Positions 52,108 through 60,808 of a stretch of DNA of 64,000 nt are shown here, one piece after another. Numbering within the stretch: position 1 is the stretch's first letter; each line of letters opens with the position of its first letter. The stretch covers positions 12,773 through 76,772 of the forward strand of contig JADJZJ010000031.1 of NCBI GenBank assembly GCA_016715765.1, given 5' to 3'. A model generated the notes under the pieces. The model was not told where the DNA came from, made no database searches, and worked only from the letters and a program-made list of their open reading frames with translations. This DNA comes from Opitutaceae bacterium (GTDB lineage: Bacteria; Verrucomicrobiota; Verrucomicrobiia; Opitutales; Opitutaceae). The translations under genes and the position numbers were made by a program.

Positions 52108-52780
52108 AGAGTTCGAGGTGCAACCGGTGCGCGTAACGGTAACCGCGCGCCTTGCACAATTCACCCAGCCACCCGGCCCGCGCCCGGGTCGCCTCCAGCG
52201 TCACGCCCTCCGGCATCAGCAGCACCTTGTGCGGCGGAATTTCCAGTTTCAGCGAAGCCAGCATGCCTTCGAGCTCCTCCACGTCCGCCGGTTGCGCGAT
52301 GACAAACTTGAGTTGCCAGGCATAGGCCTCCAGCCACGCCCGCACCACCGCCGGCTGCCAGCGGAGCGCCTCATGCTTTTTCCGCCAGGTCAGGCTGAGC
52401 CGGTCATCCGGGGCGGAGTTCAGCAATTTCGGCGACAGCGAGGCGAGATCACACGCGATCCCGTCCGGCAGGACGGTCGCCGCCGTCTCGATCGTGAGGT
52501 GATAGCCGAGCAGCTTGAGTTCCTCCGCCAGCGACCGGATTTCCGGCGCGATCATCGGCTCACCGCCGGTCAGGACGACATGGCGGGCGAGGGGATGGGC
52601 CTGCACCGCCGCCACCACCTGCTCGACCGTATGGGGTTTTCCCTCGGGTTTCCACGAGGCATAGGGCGTGTCGCACCAGTTGCAGCGCAGGTTGCACCCG
52701 CTCGTGCGGACGAAAACCGACGGCACCCCGGTGAGCTCACCCTCGCCCTGCAGCGAATGGAATATCTCGGCGATCAGCAT
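52085..52780 (-). CDS. queE: 7-carboxy-7-deazaguanine synthase
   Basis: A 231-residue radical SAM enzyme of preQ0 synthesis. The cluster motif CNLRCNWC puts Cys at 29, 33 and 36. The N-terminal EIFHSLQGEGELTGVPSVFVRT and VVLTGGEPM (SAM binding) are diagnostic. It is downstream of queC on the minus strand, with a family C hairpin in the gap. Confidence 0.94.
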   Translation of the reverse strand: MLIAEIFHSLQGEGELTGVPSVFVRTSGCNLRCNWCDTPYASWKPEGKPHTVEQVVAAVQAHPLARHVVLTGGEPMIAPEIRSLAEELKLLGYHLTIETAATVLPDGIACDLASLSPKLLNSAPDDRLSLTWRKKHEALRWQPAVVRAWLEAYAWQLKFVIAQPADVEELEGMLASLKLEIPPHKVLLMPEGVTLEATRARAGWLGELCKARGYRYAHRLHLELYGNRRGT

Positions 52781-52790
52781 CGAAGGAAGC

Positions 52791-52863
52791 TAACCACGGA
52801 TTGCACGGAATGCCACTGATGCAAACCGCCTTTATCCGTGTTCATCCGTGTCATCCGTGGTTA
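52791..52863. repeat. family C inverted repeat, single layer, between queC and queE
   Basis: TAACCACGGATTGCACGGAA (52791 on) is matched by CATCCGTGTCATCCGTGGTTA ending at 52863. It has no inner layer, unlike the copies at 12.5 and 60.5 kb. It overlaps the last codons of queC. Confidence 0.8.
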
Positions 52864-53549
52864 AAAGGTTTTGGCTTGGCCGGCAGGGTATCCTGCGACG
52901 CATACTCCGTCGGATCCGGCAGCCCCGCCGCCATGAACGCCTCGCGGCGCTCCACGCAGGTGCCGCACTTGCCGCAATGCACCGTCCCGCCCTTGTAGCA
53001 CGACCAGGTGCGGGCAAAGTCCACGCCGAGCTGCGCGCCCTCGGCCGCGATCCGTCCCTTGGTCAGCGCGATGAACGGCCGGAGCAATTTTACCTTCGCA
53101 TAGGTCCCGAGTCGCATCGCCTCGCCGATCGCCCGCATGAATTCCTCCCGGCAGTCCGGATAAATCGCATGGTCGCCGTCGTGCGCCGCGATCACCAGGC
53201 CCTCGGCGCCGACACTTTCGGCCATCCCGCACGCGATGGAGAGCATGATGGCGTTGCGGAACGGCACCACCGTCCGCCGCATGTTCTCCGCCTCGTAGTG
53301 CCCTTCGGGAATGGCACCGCCGCTTTTCAGCAGGTCGGAGGCAAACAGCCGGTTCACAAAGTCCAGCGCGATCACCTCGTGCCGCACCCCGAGCCGGGCC
53401 GCATGCTCCGCCGCAAACGGCAGTTCCCGATGATTGTGCTTCGACCCGTAATCAAAACTGAGCACCGCCACGACCTCATGCTCCTGCCGCGCCCAGTAAA
53501 GGGCCGTCACGGAATCCATCCCTCCGGAACAAAGTGCGATGACTTTCAT
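52851..53549 (-). CDS. queC: 7-cyano-7-deazaguanine synthase
   Basis: A 232-residue ATP-dependent enzyme forming preQ0. SGGMDS at 8-13 is the PP-loop; the C-terminal Zn site is CYKGGTVHCGKCGTC. ATG 53549 was chosen over the frame start at 53651, which adds 34 residues not in the family. The last codons (PFNHG) and the TGA stop at 52851-52853 come from a repeat, so the native end may have been altered by repeat insertion. Confidence 0.94.
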   Translation of the reverse strand: MKVIALCSGGMDSVTALYWARQEHEVVAVLSFDYGSKHNHRELPFAAEHAARLGVRHEVIALDFVNRLFASDLLKSGGAIPEGHYEAENMRRTVVPFRNAIMLSIACGMAESVGAEGLVIAAHDGDHAIYPDCREEFMRAIGEAMRLGTYAKVKLLRPFIALTKGRIAAEGAQLGVDFARTWSCYKGGTVHCGKCGTCVERREAFMAAGLPDPTEYASQDTLPAKPKPFNHG

Positions 53550-53634
53550 GCCCGCAGCCTGCACCACCCGGGCAGCACACGCAAAATCGTTCTGATCATA
53601 TTCCACCTCGCCAGGCCTCGTGGCGGTAACGATT

Positions 53635-53743
53635 TTAACCACAAAGAACACAAAGGTCCTGACGCGAATGAAACGTCCAAGGCGCCTATAGGCGCGCGAG
53701 CAGGCTGATCAGCCGGACGGACCTTTGTGTTCTTTGTGGTTAA
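53635..53743. repeat. family E inverted repeat (AACCACAAAGAACACAAAGG)
   Basis: The arms TTAACCACAAAGAACACAAA (53635 on) and the inverse TTTGTGTTCTTTGTGGTTAA ending at 53743 enclose about 60 bp. An inner palindrome GGCGCCTATAGGCGCG lies within. It occupies much of the 268-bp gap between queC and the divergent deacetylase gene. Confidence 0.85.
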
Positions 53744-53817
53744 ATCCGATTCAAATTTTCCCATATAACTCCCCGGCCTTCCCGTATCCAGCCCACCCAA
53801 CACCCATTTTCCACCCC

Positions 53818-54672
53818 ATGCTCATCCTCCACGACCCGCAATGCGCCGACTACGGCTCGTCCCTGCGGCCGGAGCAGCCCGCCCGCATCACCCAGACGGT
53901 CCCTCACCTGCAGGCCGCCCACCTGGATTGGGTCTGGCAGGTTCCGGCCGCCGCCACGGACGAGACCCTGCAACTCGCGCACACTTCCGCCCACCTGAAG
54001 CGTTTGTTGCACCCGGACGATTTCGATGCCGACACCCCCTTCTTTCCCGGGATCGGCGACCACGCCCGCCGCGCGGTCGGCGCCGCCTGCGCGGCCGCGG
54101 ACGCCGCCATGGCCGGCCAAAAGGCCTTCAGTCTCATGCGTCCGCCCGGCCACCATGCCACGGCGGACCAGGCCATGGGCTTTTGCTACCTCAACCAGAT
54201 CGCCATCGCCGCCCTCCGAGCCCAACGCCGCGGCGCGGCCAGGGTCGCGATCTGGGATTTCGACGCCCACCACGGCAACGGCACCGAGGCCATCCTCCAC
54301 GGCCGGCCTGATCTGCTCTTCACCTCAGTCCACCAGTCTCCCGGCTATCCCGGGACCGGCACCAACTCCTTCGCCAACTGCCGGAACTGGCCGGTTCCTC
54401 CCGATACCCCGCGCGCCGCGCACATGGCCGCCCTCGCCGAGTCCTGGCAGGCCGTGCTCGATTTTAAACCCGATCTCATCCTCGTCTCGGCCGGTTTTGA
54501 CGCGTATGCGGCCGATCCCATCACGAACATGACCCTTGAGGCTGAAGACTTTACCACATTGGGCGACTGGCTCCGGGAGGCCGGCCACCCCGCCGCCGCC
54601 ATCCTGGAAGGCGGCTATAGCCCCGACCTCCCGGAACTGATCGATGCCTTCCTGACCGCCTGGGAGGACTAG
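53818..54672 (+). CDS. histone deacetylase-family (acetoin utilisation-like) hydrolase
   Basis: 284 residues. RPPGHHA supplies the tandem His of the active site, DFDAHHGNGTE the Zn-binding Asp and His, and SAGFDAYAADP the second Zn Asp. The C-terminal EGGYS is conserved. Family members remove acetyl groups from lysines, polyamines or related amides; the substrate is not determined. ATG 53818 was chosen because the upstream frame is repeat DNA. Confidence 0.9.
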   Translation: MLILHDPQCADYGSSLRPEQPARITQTVPHLQAAHLDWVWQVPAAATDETLQLAHTSAHLKRLLHPDDFDADTPFFPGIGDHARRAVGAACAAADAAMAGQKAFSLMRPPGHHATADQAMGFCYLNQIAIAALRAQRRGAARVAIWDFDAHHGNGTEAILHGRPDLLFTSVHQSPGYPGTGTNSFANCRNWPVPPDTPRAAHMAALAESWQAVLDFKPDLILVSAGFDAYAADPITNMTLEAEDFTTLGDWLREAGHPAAAILEGGYSPDLPELIDAFLTAWED

Positions 54673-54684
54673 TCTGACTCTGTG

Positions 54685-54820
54685 GTAGACACGAGCGTGA
54701 GCGAGTGGATCACACGCGGCGTACGCCAAAACTCCACTCGCTCACGTTCGTACCTACCATGATCTCCGGCCACCGCAAACTTGGGCGTTGAACGTTCGGC
54801 GTTCAGCGTTGAGCGTTCTG
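54685..54820. repeat. family B hairpin copy 4 and family F words
   Basis: The B stem is 54688-54708 with 54734-54754 (a few mismatches) and the loop is 25 bases, 54709-54733. Family F words follow (GTTGAACGTTCGGCGTTCAGCG, split over 54786-54815). The gap to the RNase D start holds nothing else I can name. Confidence 0.75.
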
Positions 54821-54909
54821 GCCGTCGCGCTTGCCGCGACTGCCTGATGATTTCCCGCTTCCTTCCCTTGCGCTTGCGACGCCTGCTTGGCGTCAAGACC
54901 GTCGCGCGC

Positions 54910-56022
54910 ATGCCCGCCTATCAGCTCATCGATCAGCCCGGCCAACTCGCCCCGCTGCTCGCGGCTTTCGACCGCGTGGACGAGGTCTCCCTCGATACCG
55001 AGGCGGACAACATGTTCCACTACAAGACCCGCCTCTGTCTCCTCCAGTTTCTGGTGGACGGCGAGGTCTTCCTTGTCGACGCACTCGCCGGCCTTCCCCT
55101 CGACGGGCTTTGGCAGCGGCTGGCGAAGAAGCACATTGTCATGCACGGCAGCGATTTCGACCTGCGCCTGCTGCACGACCTCTGCCGTTTCCGGCCCAAG
55201 AGCATCTTCGACACCATGCTCGCCGCGCAGCTCCTGAACCGGCCGCGCGTCGGCCTGGCTTCGCTGCTCGAGGACCACTTCGGGGTGAAACTCTCCAAGG
55301 AATCGCAGAAGGCCAACTGGTCGCGCCGTCCGCTCACCCAGAAGATGCTCGATTACGCGGCGCTCGACGTCTGGCACCTGCCCGCCCTGCGCGACCTGCT
55401 CACGCGCGAGCTTGTCCGGCTGCGCCGGGTGGAATGGCTCGAACAGCAATGTCTCGCCCAGATCGAGGCCGGACTCACCGGTTTCGCCGCTCCCGACGAG
55501 AACGACTGGCGCATCGGCCAGAGCGAACGTCTCCGCGGACCGGGCCTGAGCGTGCTGCACGCGGTCTGGCACTGGCGTGAGGAACAGGCCAAGCGCCTCG
55601 ACACCCCGCCCTTCAAGGTCTGCGGCAACAAGCTGCTGCTGCAAATCTCCGAGGCCGCCGAGGCCGGCGATTCCGGTGACTCCATCCTGGCCAAGGTGCA
55701 TCTGGGCAAGCGCCACACGCGCCTGTTTCCCTCGCTCGAGGCCGCCGTGCGCGACGGCATCACCCGCGATCCGCACACGCTGCCCCGCCGCCGGGGCCGG
55801 GACCGCAATCATGCCGCGCTCACCAATGCCGAGGTCGCCCTGCAGGACCGCATCCGGGCCGATCGCGACAAACTCGCCGCCAAGCTTTCGATCGAGCCCA
55901 CCCTCATTGCCACCCGCTCCCAGCTCGCCCAGATCGCCCGCCAGCCCAGGCAGATTGATGATATCCTGCTCCCGTGGCAGGCCGGCCTGCTGCGGAACAT
56001 CCCCTCGCTCAAGCAGGGCTGA
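54910..56022 (+). CDS. ribonuclease D-type 3'-5' exonuclease
   Basis: 370 residues from ATG 54910 (ATG 54847 is an alternative). The DEDD exonuclease motifs are LDTE (28-31), MHGSDFDLRLLHDL and YAALDVWHL. The C-terminal part contains one recognisable HRDC-like helical domain (RVEWLEQQCLAQIEAG on) and a second helical region. It acts on tRNA and other RNA 3' ends. oleC starts 15 bp downstream. Confidence 0.88.
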   Translation: MPAYQLIDQPGQLAPLLAAFDRVDEVSLDTEADNMFHYKTRLCLLQFLVDGEVFLVDALAGLPLDGLWQRLAKKHIVMHGSDFDLRLLHDLCRFRPKSIFDTMLAAQLLNRPRVGLASLLEDHFGVKLSKESQKANWSRRPLTQKMLDYAALDVWHLPALRDLLTRELVRLRRVEWLEQQCLAQIEAGLTGFAAPDENDWRIGQSERLRGPGLSVLHAVWHWREEQAKRLDTPPFKVCGNKLLLQISEAAEAGDSGDSILAKVHLGKRHTRLFPSLEAAVRDGITRDPHTLPRRRGRDRNHAALTNAEVALQDRIRADRDKLAAKLSIEPTLIATRSQLAQIARQPRQIDDILLPWQAGLLRNIPSLKQG

Positions 56023-56037
56023 GCGCGGGCCGCCCCG

Positions 56038-57658
56038 ATGGCCGACTCCGCCAATATCGCGCGCCACCTGCCGCTCATGGCGGCCCGCCAGCCGGATCAT
56101 CCGGCCCTGAAAATTCCCCGCGGCCGCACCGCGGACGGCCGGATCGATTACCTCACCCTCACCTTCGCCGAACTCGACCGCGAGGTGGACGCCTGGTGCG
56201 CCCGCTTCGCCGCCGCCGGCGTGCGCCGCGGCGACCGCACCCTGCTCATGGTGAAGCAGGGCCTGCCACTCATCGCCGCCGCCTTCGCCCTCTTCAAGTT
56301 CGGGGCCGTGCCCATCGTCATCGATCCCGGCATGGGCCTCCGCAACTTCCTGCAATGCGTCCGCCGCTCGCAGCCCCGCGTCCTCGTGGGCATCGCGCTG
56401 GCTCAAGTGATCAGCCGGGTCTGCCGGACCCAGTTTTCCACGGGTTGCAGGTCCGGATCCGGGTCTCCGGTTCGGCGACTGCCAGATGGATCGGCCTTCC
56501 GGCCAGTGGTAAATCCGAAATCGCCGCCAGTGCCGCCAACGATCTCGCCGCGATTCTCTTCACCTCCGGATCCACCGGCGCCCCAAAGGGCGTTTGCTAC
56601 GAGCATGGCATGTTTGAGGCGCAGGTCCGCCTGATCCGTGAAGCCTACGGCATCGAACCGGGCGAGGTGGACCTGCCCATGCTCCCGATTTTCGCGCTGT
56701 TCAATCCGGCCCTTGGCATGACGACCGTGGTGCCGGAACTCGATCCCCGCCGTCCGGCCGCCGTTGACCCCGCCAAAATCGTGCAGGCCATCCGGCAGGA
56801 AGGTGTCACCAATTCCTTCGGCTCGCCCACGCTCTGGCGAAAGATCCAGCTTCACTGCGTCGCCCAAAATATCTCGCTGCCCTCGCTGCGCCGCGTGCTG
56901 TGCGCGGGCGCCCCGGTGCCCGCTGCGCTCTGGGCCAATCCCTCCCGCTGGCTCCCGCACGGCACCCTGCACAGTCCCTATGGGGCCACCGAGGCGCTGC
57001 CGGTCTGCACCGTCTCGGCCGGGGAAATTGATCCCAACTCGGTCCGCGGCGCCTGCGTCGGCCGCCCCTTGCCCGGTCTTGCCGTAAAGGTCATCGCGCT
57101 GAGCGCGGATGACGCCGTGCTGCATGAGCTGCCCAACGGTGAAACCGGCGAGATCATCGTCAGCGGTCCGGTGGTCACCAGGACCTACGACGCCCTGCCG
57201 CTGGCCACGGCCGCCGCCAAGATCACCGACGGCGACACGCTCTGGCATCGCATGGGCGACTGCGGCTACCTCGACCCCGCGGGCCGGCTCTGGTTCTGCG
57301 GCCGGAAGGTCGAATGCGTCACCACCCCTTCCGGTCCGCTCTTCACCGAACCCTGCGAGCAGGTGTTCCGCCATCACGCCCGCGCCACCCGCTGCGCCCT
57401 CATCGGCCTCGGCCCCGCGGGCAGGCAACAGCCGGCCCTGGTCGTGGAAACGGAGATGGGCGACCGGCGCGAGGCCCACGCCCTGGCCGGCGAACTCCGG
57501 GCGCTGGCGCGGGCCCATCCCACACCGCGGGCATCAACCTCTTCTTTTTTCACCCGAAGTTTCCCGTGGACGTGCGCCACAACGCCAAGATCCACCGCCT
57601 GACCCTCGCCCGCTGGACCGACACCGCCACGGGTTTCAAGGGGGAACCCGCAGCATGA
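56038..57658 (+). pseudogene. oleC: OleC-type AMP-dependent synthetase (beta-lactone synthetase), two frameshifts as sequenced
   Basis: Three consecutive frames together make one OleC-like protein. Frame 1 holds the N terminus (ALFKFGAVPIVIDPGMG). Frame 2 holds the adenylate motif (AAILFTSGSTGAPKGVCYEH), YGATEALPV and WHRMGDCGYLDPAGRLWFCGRK. Frame 3 holds HPKFPVDVRHNAKIHRL with the conserved Lys. One missing T in the run 56434-56437 and one missing C at 57519-57521 account for both breaks. OleC turns beta-hydroxy acids into beta-lactones in long-chain olefin biosynthesis. The end overlaps oleD (ATGA). All motifs survive, so an indel artefact is likely. Confidence 0.85.
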
Positions 57659-58662
57659 GCACCCTCGTCACCGGTGGCACCGGGTTTCTTGGCCGGCGCA
57701 TCGTCGAGCGCCTCCTGGCGCAGGGTCGCGGTGTCACCGTGCTCGGCCGCACCCCCGCTCCCGACCTGGTCGCCCGCGGGGTGAAATTCATCCGCGCCTC
57801 GCTCGACGACCCTGCGGCCGTCGAGGCCGCCTGTGCGGGCATCACCTCGGTTTTTCACACGGCCGCCCGCGTCGGCGTCTGGGGCCGCTACGACGATTTC
57901 TTCCGCACCAACGTCCTCGGCACGCGCGCCCTGCTCGCCGGCTGCCGCCGCCACGGCGTGCGCACCTTCGTCCACACCAGCACGCCGAGCGTGGTTTACA
58001 ACGGCCGCGATCTCGCCGGGGCCGATGAGTCCCTGCCGCTCACCACCGCCTGCCCGAGTCCGTATCCGCTCACCAAGGCCATCGCCGAGCGCGAGGTCCT
58101 CGCCGCCCACTCGCCGGAGCTCCGCACCATCGCCCTCCGCCCGCACCTCATCTGGGGCGTTGGCGACCCGCACCTCGTCCCGCGCGTGCTCGCCCGCGCC
58201 CGCGCCGGCCGCCTGCGCATCGTCGGCACCGGCCGCAACCGCGTGGACCTGGTGCACATTGAAAACGCCGTGGACGCCCACCTCCTCGCCGAGCAGGCCC
58301 TCGGGCTTTGTCACGTAATACGTGACAAAGCCTCCCCGGCCGCCGGCCGCGCCTACTTCATCACCAACGGCGAACCGGTCGTGCTTTGGGACTGGATCAA
58401 CGGCCTGCTGACCGCGCTGGGCGAGCCGCCCGTGACAAAAAAAATCCCACTGGGCGTCGCTTCCCTTGTCGGCGTTGCGTGCGAAACCGCGTGGCGGGTG
58501 CTGCCCCTCAGGGGTGAGCCGCCCATGACCCGCTTCATCGCCGCCGAACTGGCCAAGGACCACTGGTTCGACCTCACCGCCGCCCGCCGGGACCTCGGTT
58601 ACGAGCCGCGCATTTCGATGGCCGCCGGCACCGACGCATTGGTGGCGGCGCTGCAACGGTAA
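57655..58662 (+). CDS. oleD: OleD-type NAD(P)-dependent beta-ketoacid reductase
   Basis: A 335-residue extended short-chain dehydrogenase. GGTGFLGRR at 7-15 binds the cofactor, YPLTK holds the catalytic Tyr and Lys, and LRPHLIWGVGDPHLVPRV and AYFITNGEP are OleD-like. It reduces the condensed beta-keto acid before OleC acts. The exact 23-bp palindrome (58307-58329) is inserted in frame, giving GLCHVIRDKAS where OleD relatives pass directly to the AGxAYFI strand. The gene remains open. oleA and oleB are not in this window. Confidence 0.88.
   Translation: MSTLVTGGTGFLGRRIVERLLAQGRGVTVLGRTPAPDLVARGVKFIRASLDDPAAVEAACAGITSVFHTAARVGVWGRYDDFFRTNVLGTRALLAGCRRHGVRTFVHTSTPSVVYNGRDLAGADESLPLTTACPSPYPLTKAIAEREVLAAHSPELRTIALRPHLIWGVGDPHLVPRVLARARAGRLRIVGTGRNRVDLVHIENAVDAHLLAEQALGLCHVIRDKASPAAGRAYFITNGEPVVLWDWINGLLTALGEPPVTKKIPLGVASLVGVACETAWRVLPLRGEPPMTRFIAAELAKDHWFDLTAARRDLGYEPRISMAAGTDALVAALQR
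58304..58332. repeat. 23-bp palindrome copy 3 (29 bp with flanks), inside oleD
   Basis: The core 58307-58329 is identical to the copy at 6990, with a central A at 58318; GGC and GCC extend the symmetry to 29 bp. It encodes LCHVIRDK in the oleD frame. Confidence 0.95.
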
Positions 58663-58697
58663 GTCAGTAATCCCTTCGGCAAAATCTTAACCGTACA

Positions 58698-58834
58698 GTC
58701 TCACGCGGAGGCGCGGAGAACGCGGAGGGGCAACCTCAGACGGGTAATTATGGTCACGCATATCCCAATATGTGTCCGGTGATCTGTGTGCATCGGGATT
58801 ATAACTCCGCGTTCTCCGCGCCTCCGCGTGAGAC
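58698..58834. repeat. family D inverted repeat
   Basis: GTCTCACGCGGAGGCGCGGA (58698 on) is matched by its inverse ending at 58834 (CGCGCCTCCGCGTGAGAC). The centre holds TATCCCAATATG. A relative is at 47351-47469. It fills more than half of the 247-bp gap between oleD and the transporter gene. Confidence 0.85.
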
Positions 58835-58909
58835 TCGTAAATCGTTCAATTCCGAACACGCCTCGAACCTTGAAGAAGCAACCCAAACCGCCACCATTGC
58901 GCATCCTTC

Positions 58910-59440
58910 ATGCACCTCCGCCAGCTCATCCTGCCCGCGCTCGCCATGGCGGCGATTGTCCTGGTCTCCAACGTGCTGGTGCAGTTTCCGCTCAACGCCT
59001 GGCTCACCTGGGGTGCGTTCTCCTATCCGGTCGCGTACTTTGTCACCGATGTGTGCAACCGCGTCGCCGGTCCGCAGCTCGCGCGCCGCGTGGCGTGGAT
59101 CGGATTCGCCGTGGGGCTGATTTTTTCCGCCCTCTTCGCCCCGGTGCGGATCGCCATCGCCTCGGGCACCGCGTTCATCGTTTCCCAGCTGCTCGATGTC
59201 GCCGTCTTCAATCAACTGCGCCAAAAGAGCTGGTGGAAGGCCCCCTTGTGGGGCTCGGTTTCGGCGTCGGTCATCGACACCGCCATTTTCTTCAGCCTCG
59301 CCTTCGCCGGCACCGGATTCAGCTGGATCCACCTCGCCGTGGGCGACCTCGGCGTGAAGCTGTTCATGGCCGTGGCGCTGCTGCCGCCGTACCGGGTGCT
59401 GGTCAATCGGCTCACTCCAGGGGTGGGTGGGAACGCTTAA
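58910..59440 (+). CDS. queuosine precursor transporter (YhhQ/VUT family)
   Basis: A 176-residue inner-membrane protein with about six hydrophobic segments. VSNVLVQFPLNAWLTWGAFSYPVAYFVTDVCNR is the YhhQ/DUF165 signature, and SQLLDVAVFNQLR and GSVASVIDT-like residues follow. It imports queuosine precursors (preQ0/preQ1). queC and queE lie 5 kb away, so the strain may both make and salvage the precursor. Confidence 0.85.
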   Translation: MHLRQLILPALAMAAIVLVSNVLVQFPLNAWLTWGAFSYPVAYFVTDVCNRVAGPQLARRVAWIGFAVGLIFSALFAPVRIAIASGTAFIVSQLLDVAVFNQLRQKSWWKAPLWGSVSASVIDTAIFFSLAFAGTGFSWIHLAVGDLGVKLFMAVALLPPYRVLVNRLTPGVGGNA

Positions 59441-59607
59441 CACTCAACGTTTAACTTTTAACGCTTAAGGTTGAACCGCTCGCCGGGTAGCTACGAGCGT
59501 GAGCGAGTGGACCGCGCGCTGCTTACGCCACATTTCCACTCGCTCACGCGCGTAGCACCTGTCCGCACTTCGGCGTTCAGCGTTAAAAGTTCAGCGTTGA
59601 GCGTTCC
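59437..59607. repeat. nested hairpin: family F arms around family B copy 5
   Basis: The outer arms (59437-59470, CTTAACACTCAACGTTTAAC...) and the inverse (59571-59607, ...AAAAGTTCAGCGTTGAGCG) flank a family B element. That element has a stem 59490-59510 with 59536-59556 and a 25-base loop. Confidence 0.85.
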
Positions 59608-59627
59608 GGGCGGCCCCCGCCGCCCGG

Positions 59628-60488
59628 TCAGCTCCTCTGCCGCACCGCCTCGAACAGCGTGATGATGGTCGCCATCGCGACATTCAGCGAATCCGCCTGG
59701 CCGGCCATCGGGATGCGCACGGGCAGGTCGCTGTTGTTCAGCCAGAATTCACTGAGGCCGTATTGCTCGCTGCCCATGATGACCGCCAGCGGACCGCGCA
59801 GGTCGGCGGCGGTGTAGAGGGTCTGCGCCGCCGGGGTGGTGGCCACGGTGCGGATGTGCCGGCCGCGCAGCCAGGTCAGCACCCGGGCGCTCTCCTCCAC
59901 AACCAGCGGCACGGAAAACAGCACCCCGGTCGAGGCACGCACCACGTTGGGATTGAAAATATCCGTCACCGGATCGCACACGATGACCGCGTCGCAGCCC
60001 GCCGCATCGGCACTGCGCAGAATCGTGCCGAGGTTGCCGGGCTTCTCGATCGCCTCCACCACCAGCACAAAGGGGGTCAGGGTCGCCGGCACCATCGACC
60101 CGGGATAAGCCCCGGTCTCGCGCTGCCCGTCCAGCAACCGGTCGAGATCGGCCAGTGAGCGCCGCCACTGCGGCGCGACGGCGAGCAGTCCGTCGGGCCG
60201 CTCGCGGTAGGCCACCTTGGCAAAGGTGTCCTTCGTGAGCTCGAACAGCTTCGCCCCGGCGGCCTGCGCCTGGGCGATGAGGGCCGGCTCATTCTCCCCC
60301 AAAAACCAGTCGGGGGCGTAATACAGCTCCTGCAGTTTGATGTTCTTTTCCAGCGCCCGCCGGATCTCGCGGTAGCCCTCGACCAAAAACACCCCGGCTT
60401 CATCGCGCGGCCGCCGGTCACGCAGCTTCACGAGCTGCTTGATGCGCGGATTCTGGAGACTGGTGAGTTTTTCGACGGGATGGGCCAC
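59628..60488 (-). CDS. SpoU-family RNA 2'-O-methyltransferase
   Basis: 286 residues. An N-terminal L30e-like substrate-binding domain (LTSLQNPRIKQLVKLRDRRPRDEAGVFLVEGYREI) precedes a SPOUT knot. Motif 1 is EAIEKPGNLGTILRSADAAG, motif 2 VIMGSEQYGLSE and motif 3 VRIPMAGQADSLNVAMA. It likely methylates 23S rRNA ribose; the exact position is not determined. Confidence 0.9.
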   Translation of the reverse strand: MAHPVEKLTSLQNPRIKQLVKLRDRRPRDEAGVFLVEGYREIRRALEKNIKLQELYYAPDWFLGENEPALIAQAQAAGAKLFELTKDTFAKVAYRERPDGLLAVAPQWRRSLADLDRLLDGQRETGAYPGSMVPATLTPFVLVVEAIEKPGNLGTILRSADAAGCDAVIVCDPVTDIFNPNVVRASTGVLFSVPLVVEESARVLTWLRGRHIRTVATTPAAQTLYTAADLRGPLAVIMGSEQYGLSEFWLNNSDLPVRIPMAGQADSLNVAMATIITLFEAVRQRS

Positions 60489-60526
60489 GGTGATTCGATA
60501 AGGCAGAACGGAAGCGGAGGAAATCC

Positions 60527-60772
60527 TTAACCACGGATTTCACGGATGGCACGGATTAGCATTCCAATTCAATGGCCACAAGAGGCTCATAAAGCACAGA
60601 AGGGGAAAATCCATTTAACCGGAGGCAGCAGAGGGAGCAGAAATTGGAATCTCATTCATTGGTTTCGTGTGCTTCCTGATAAGAGCTTGGGGCCTTATAT
60701 GCTTTCTGAGCCTTCTGAGGCCATGGTTCGGAATCGGTCTGGATCCGTGCCATCCGTGTGATCCGTGGTTAA
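60527..60772. repeat. three-layer nested inverted repeat, family C
   Basis: The outer arms TTAACCACGGATTTCACGGA and the inverse (ending 60772) enclose GGCCACAAGAGGCTCATAAA with an inverse TTCTGAGCCTTCTGAGGCC. A further unit with AACCGGAGGCAGCAGAGGGA is innermost. It occupies most of the 320-bp gap 60489-60808 and no gene is seen. Layers one and two match 12542-12698. Confidence 0.85.
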
Positions 60773-60808
60773 ATAGGATTGGGCACCGTTCGATTTTGTG
60801 AATGGGTG

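Noticed and set aside
53725..53817. N-terminal extension of the deacetylase
   Set aside because: The extra 31 codons start inside a family E repeat and do not look like a signal peptide or family sequence.
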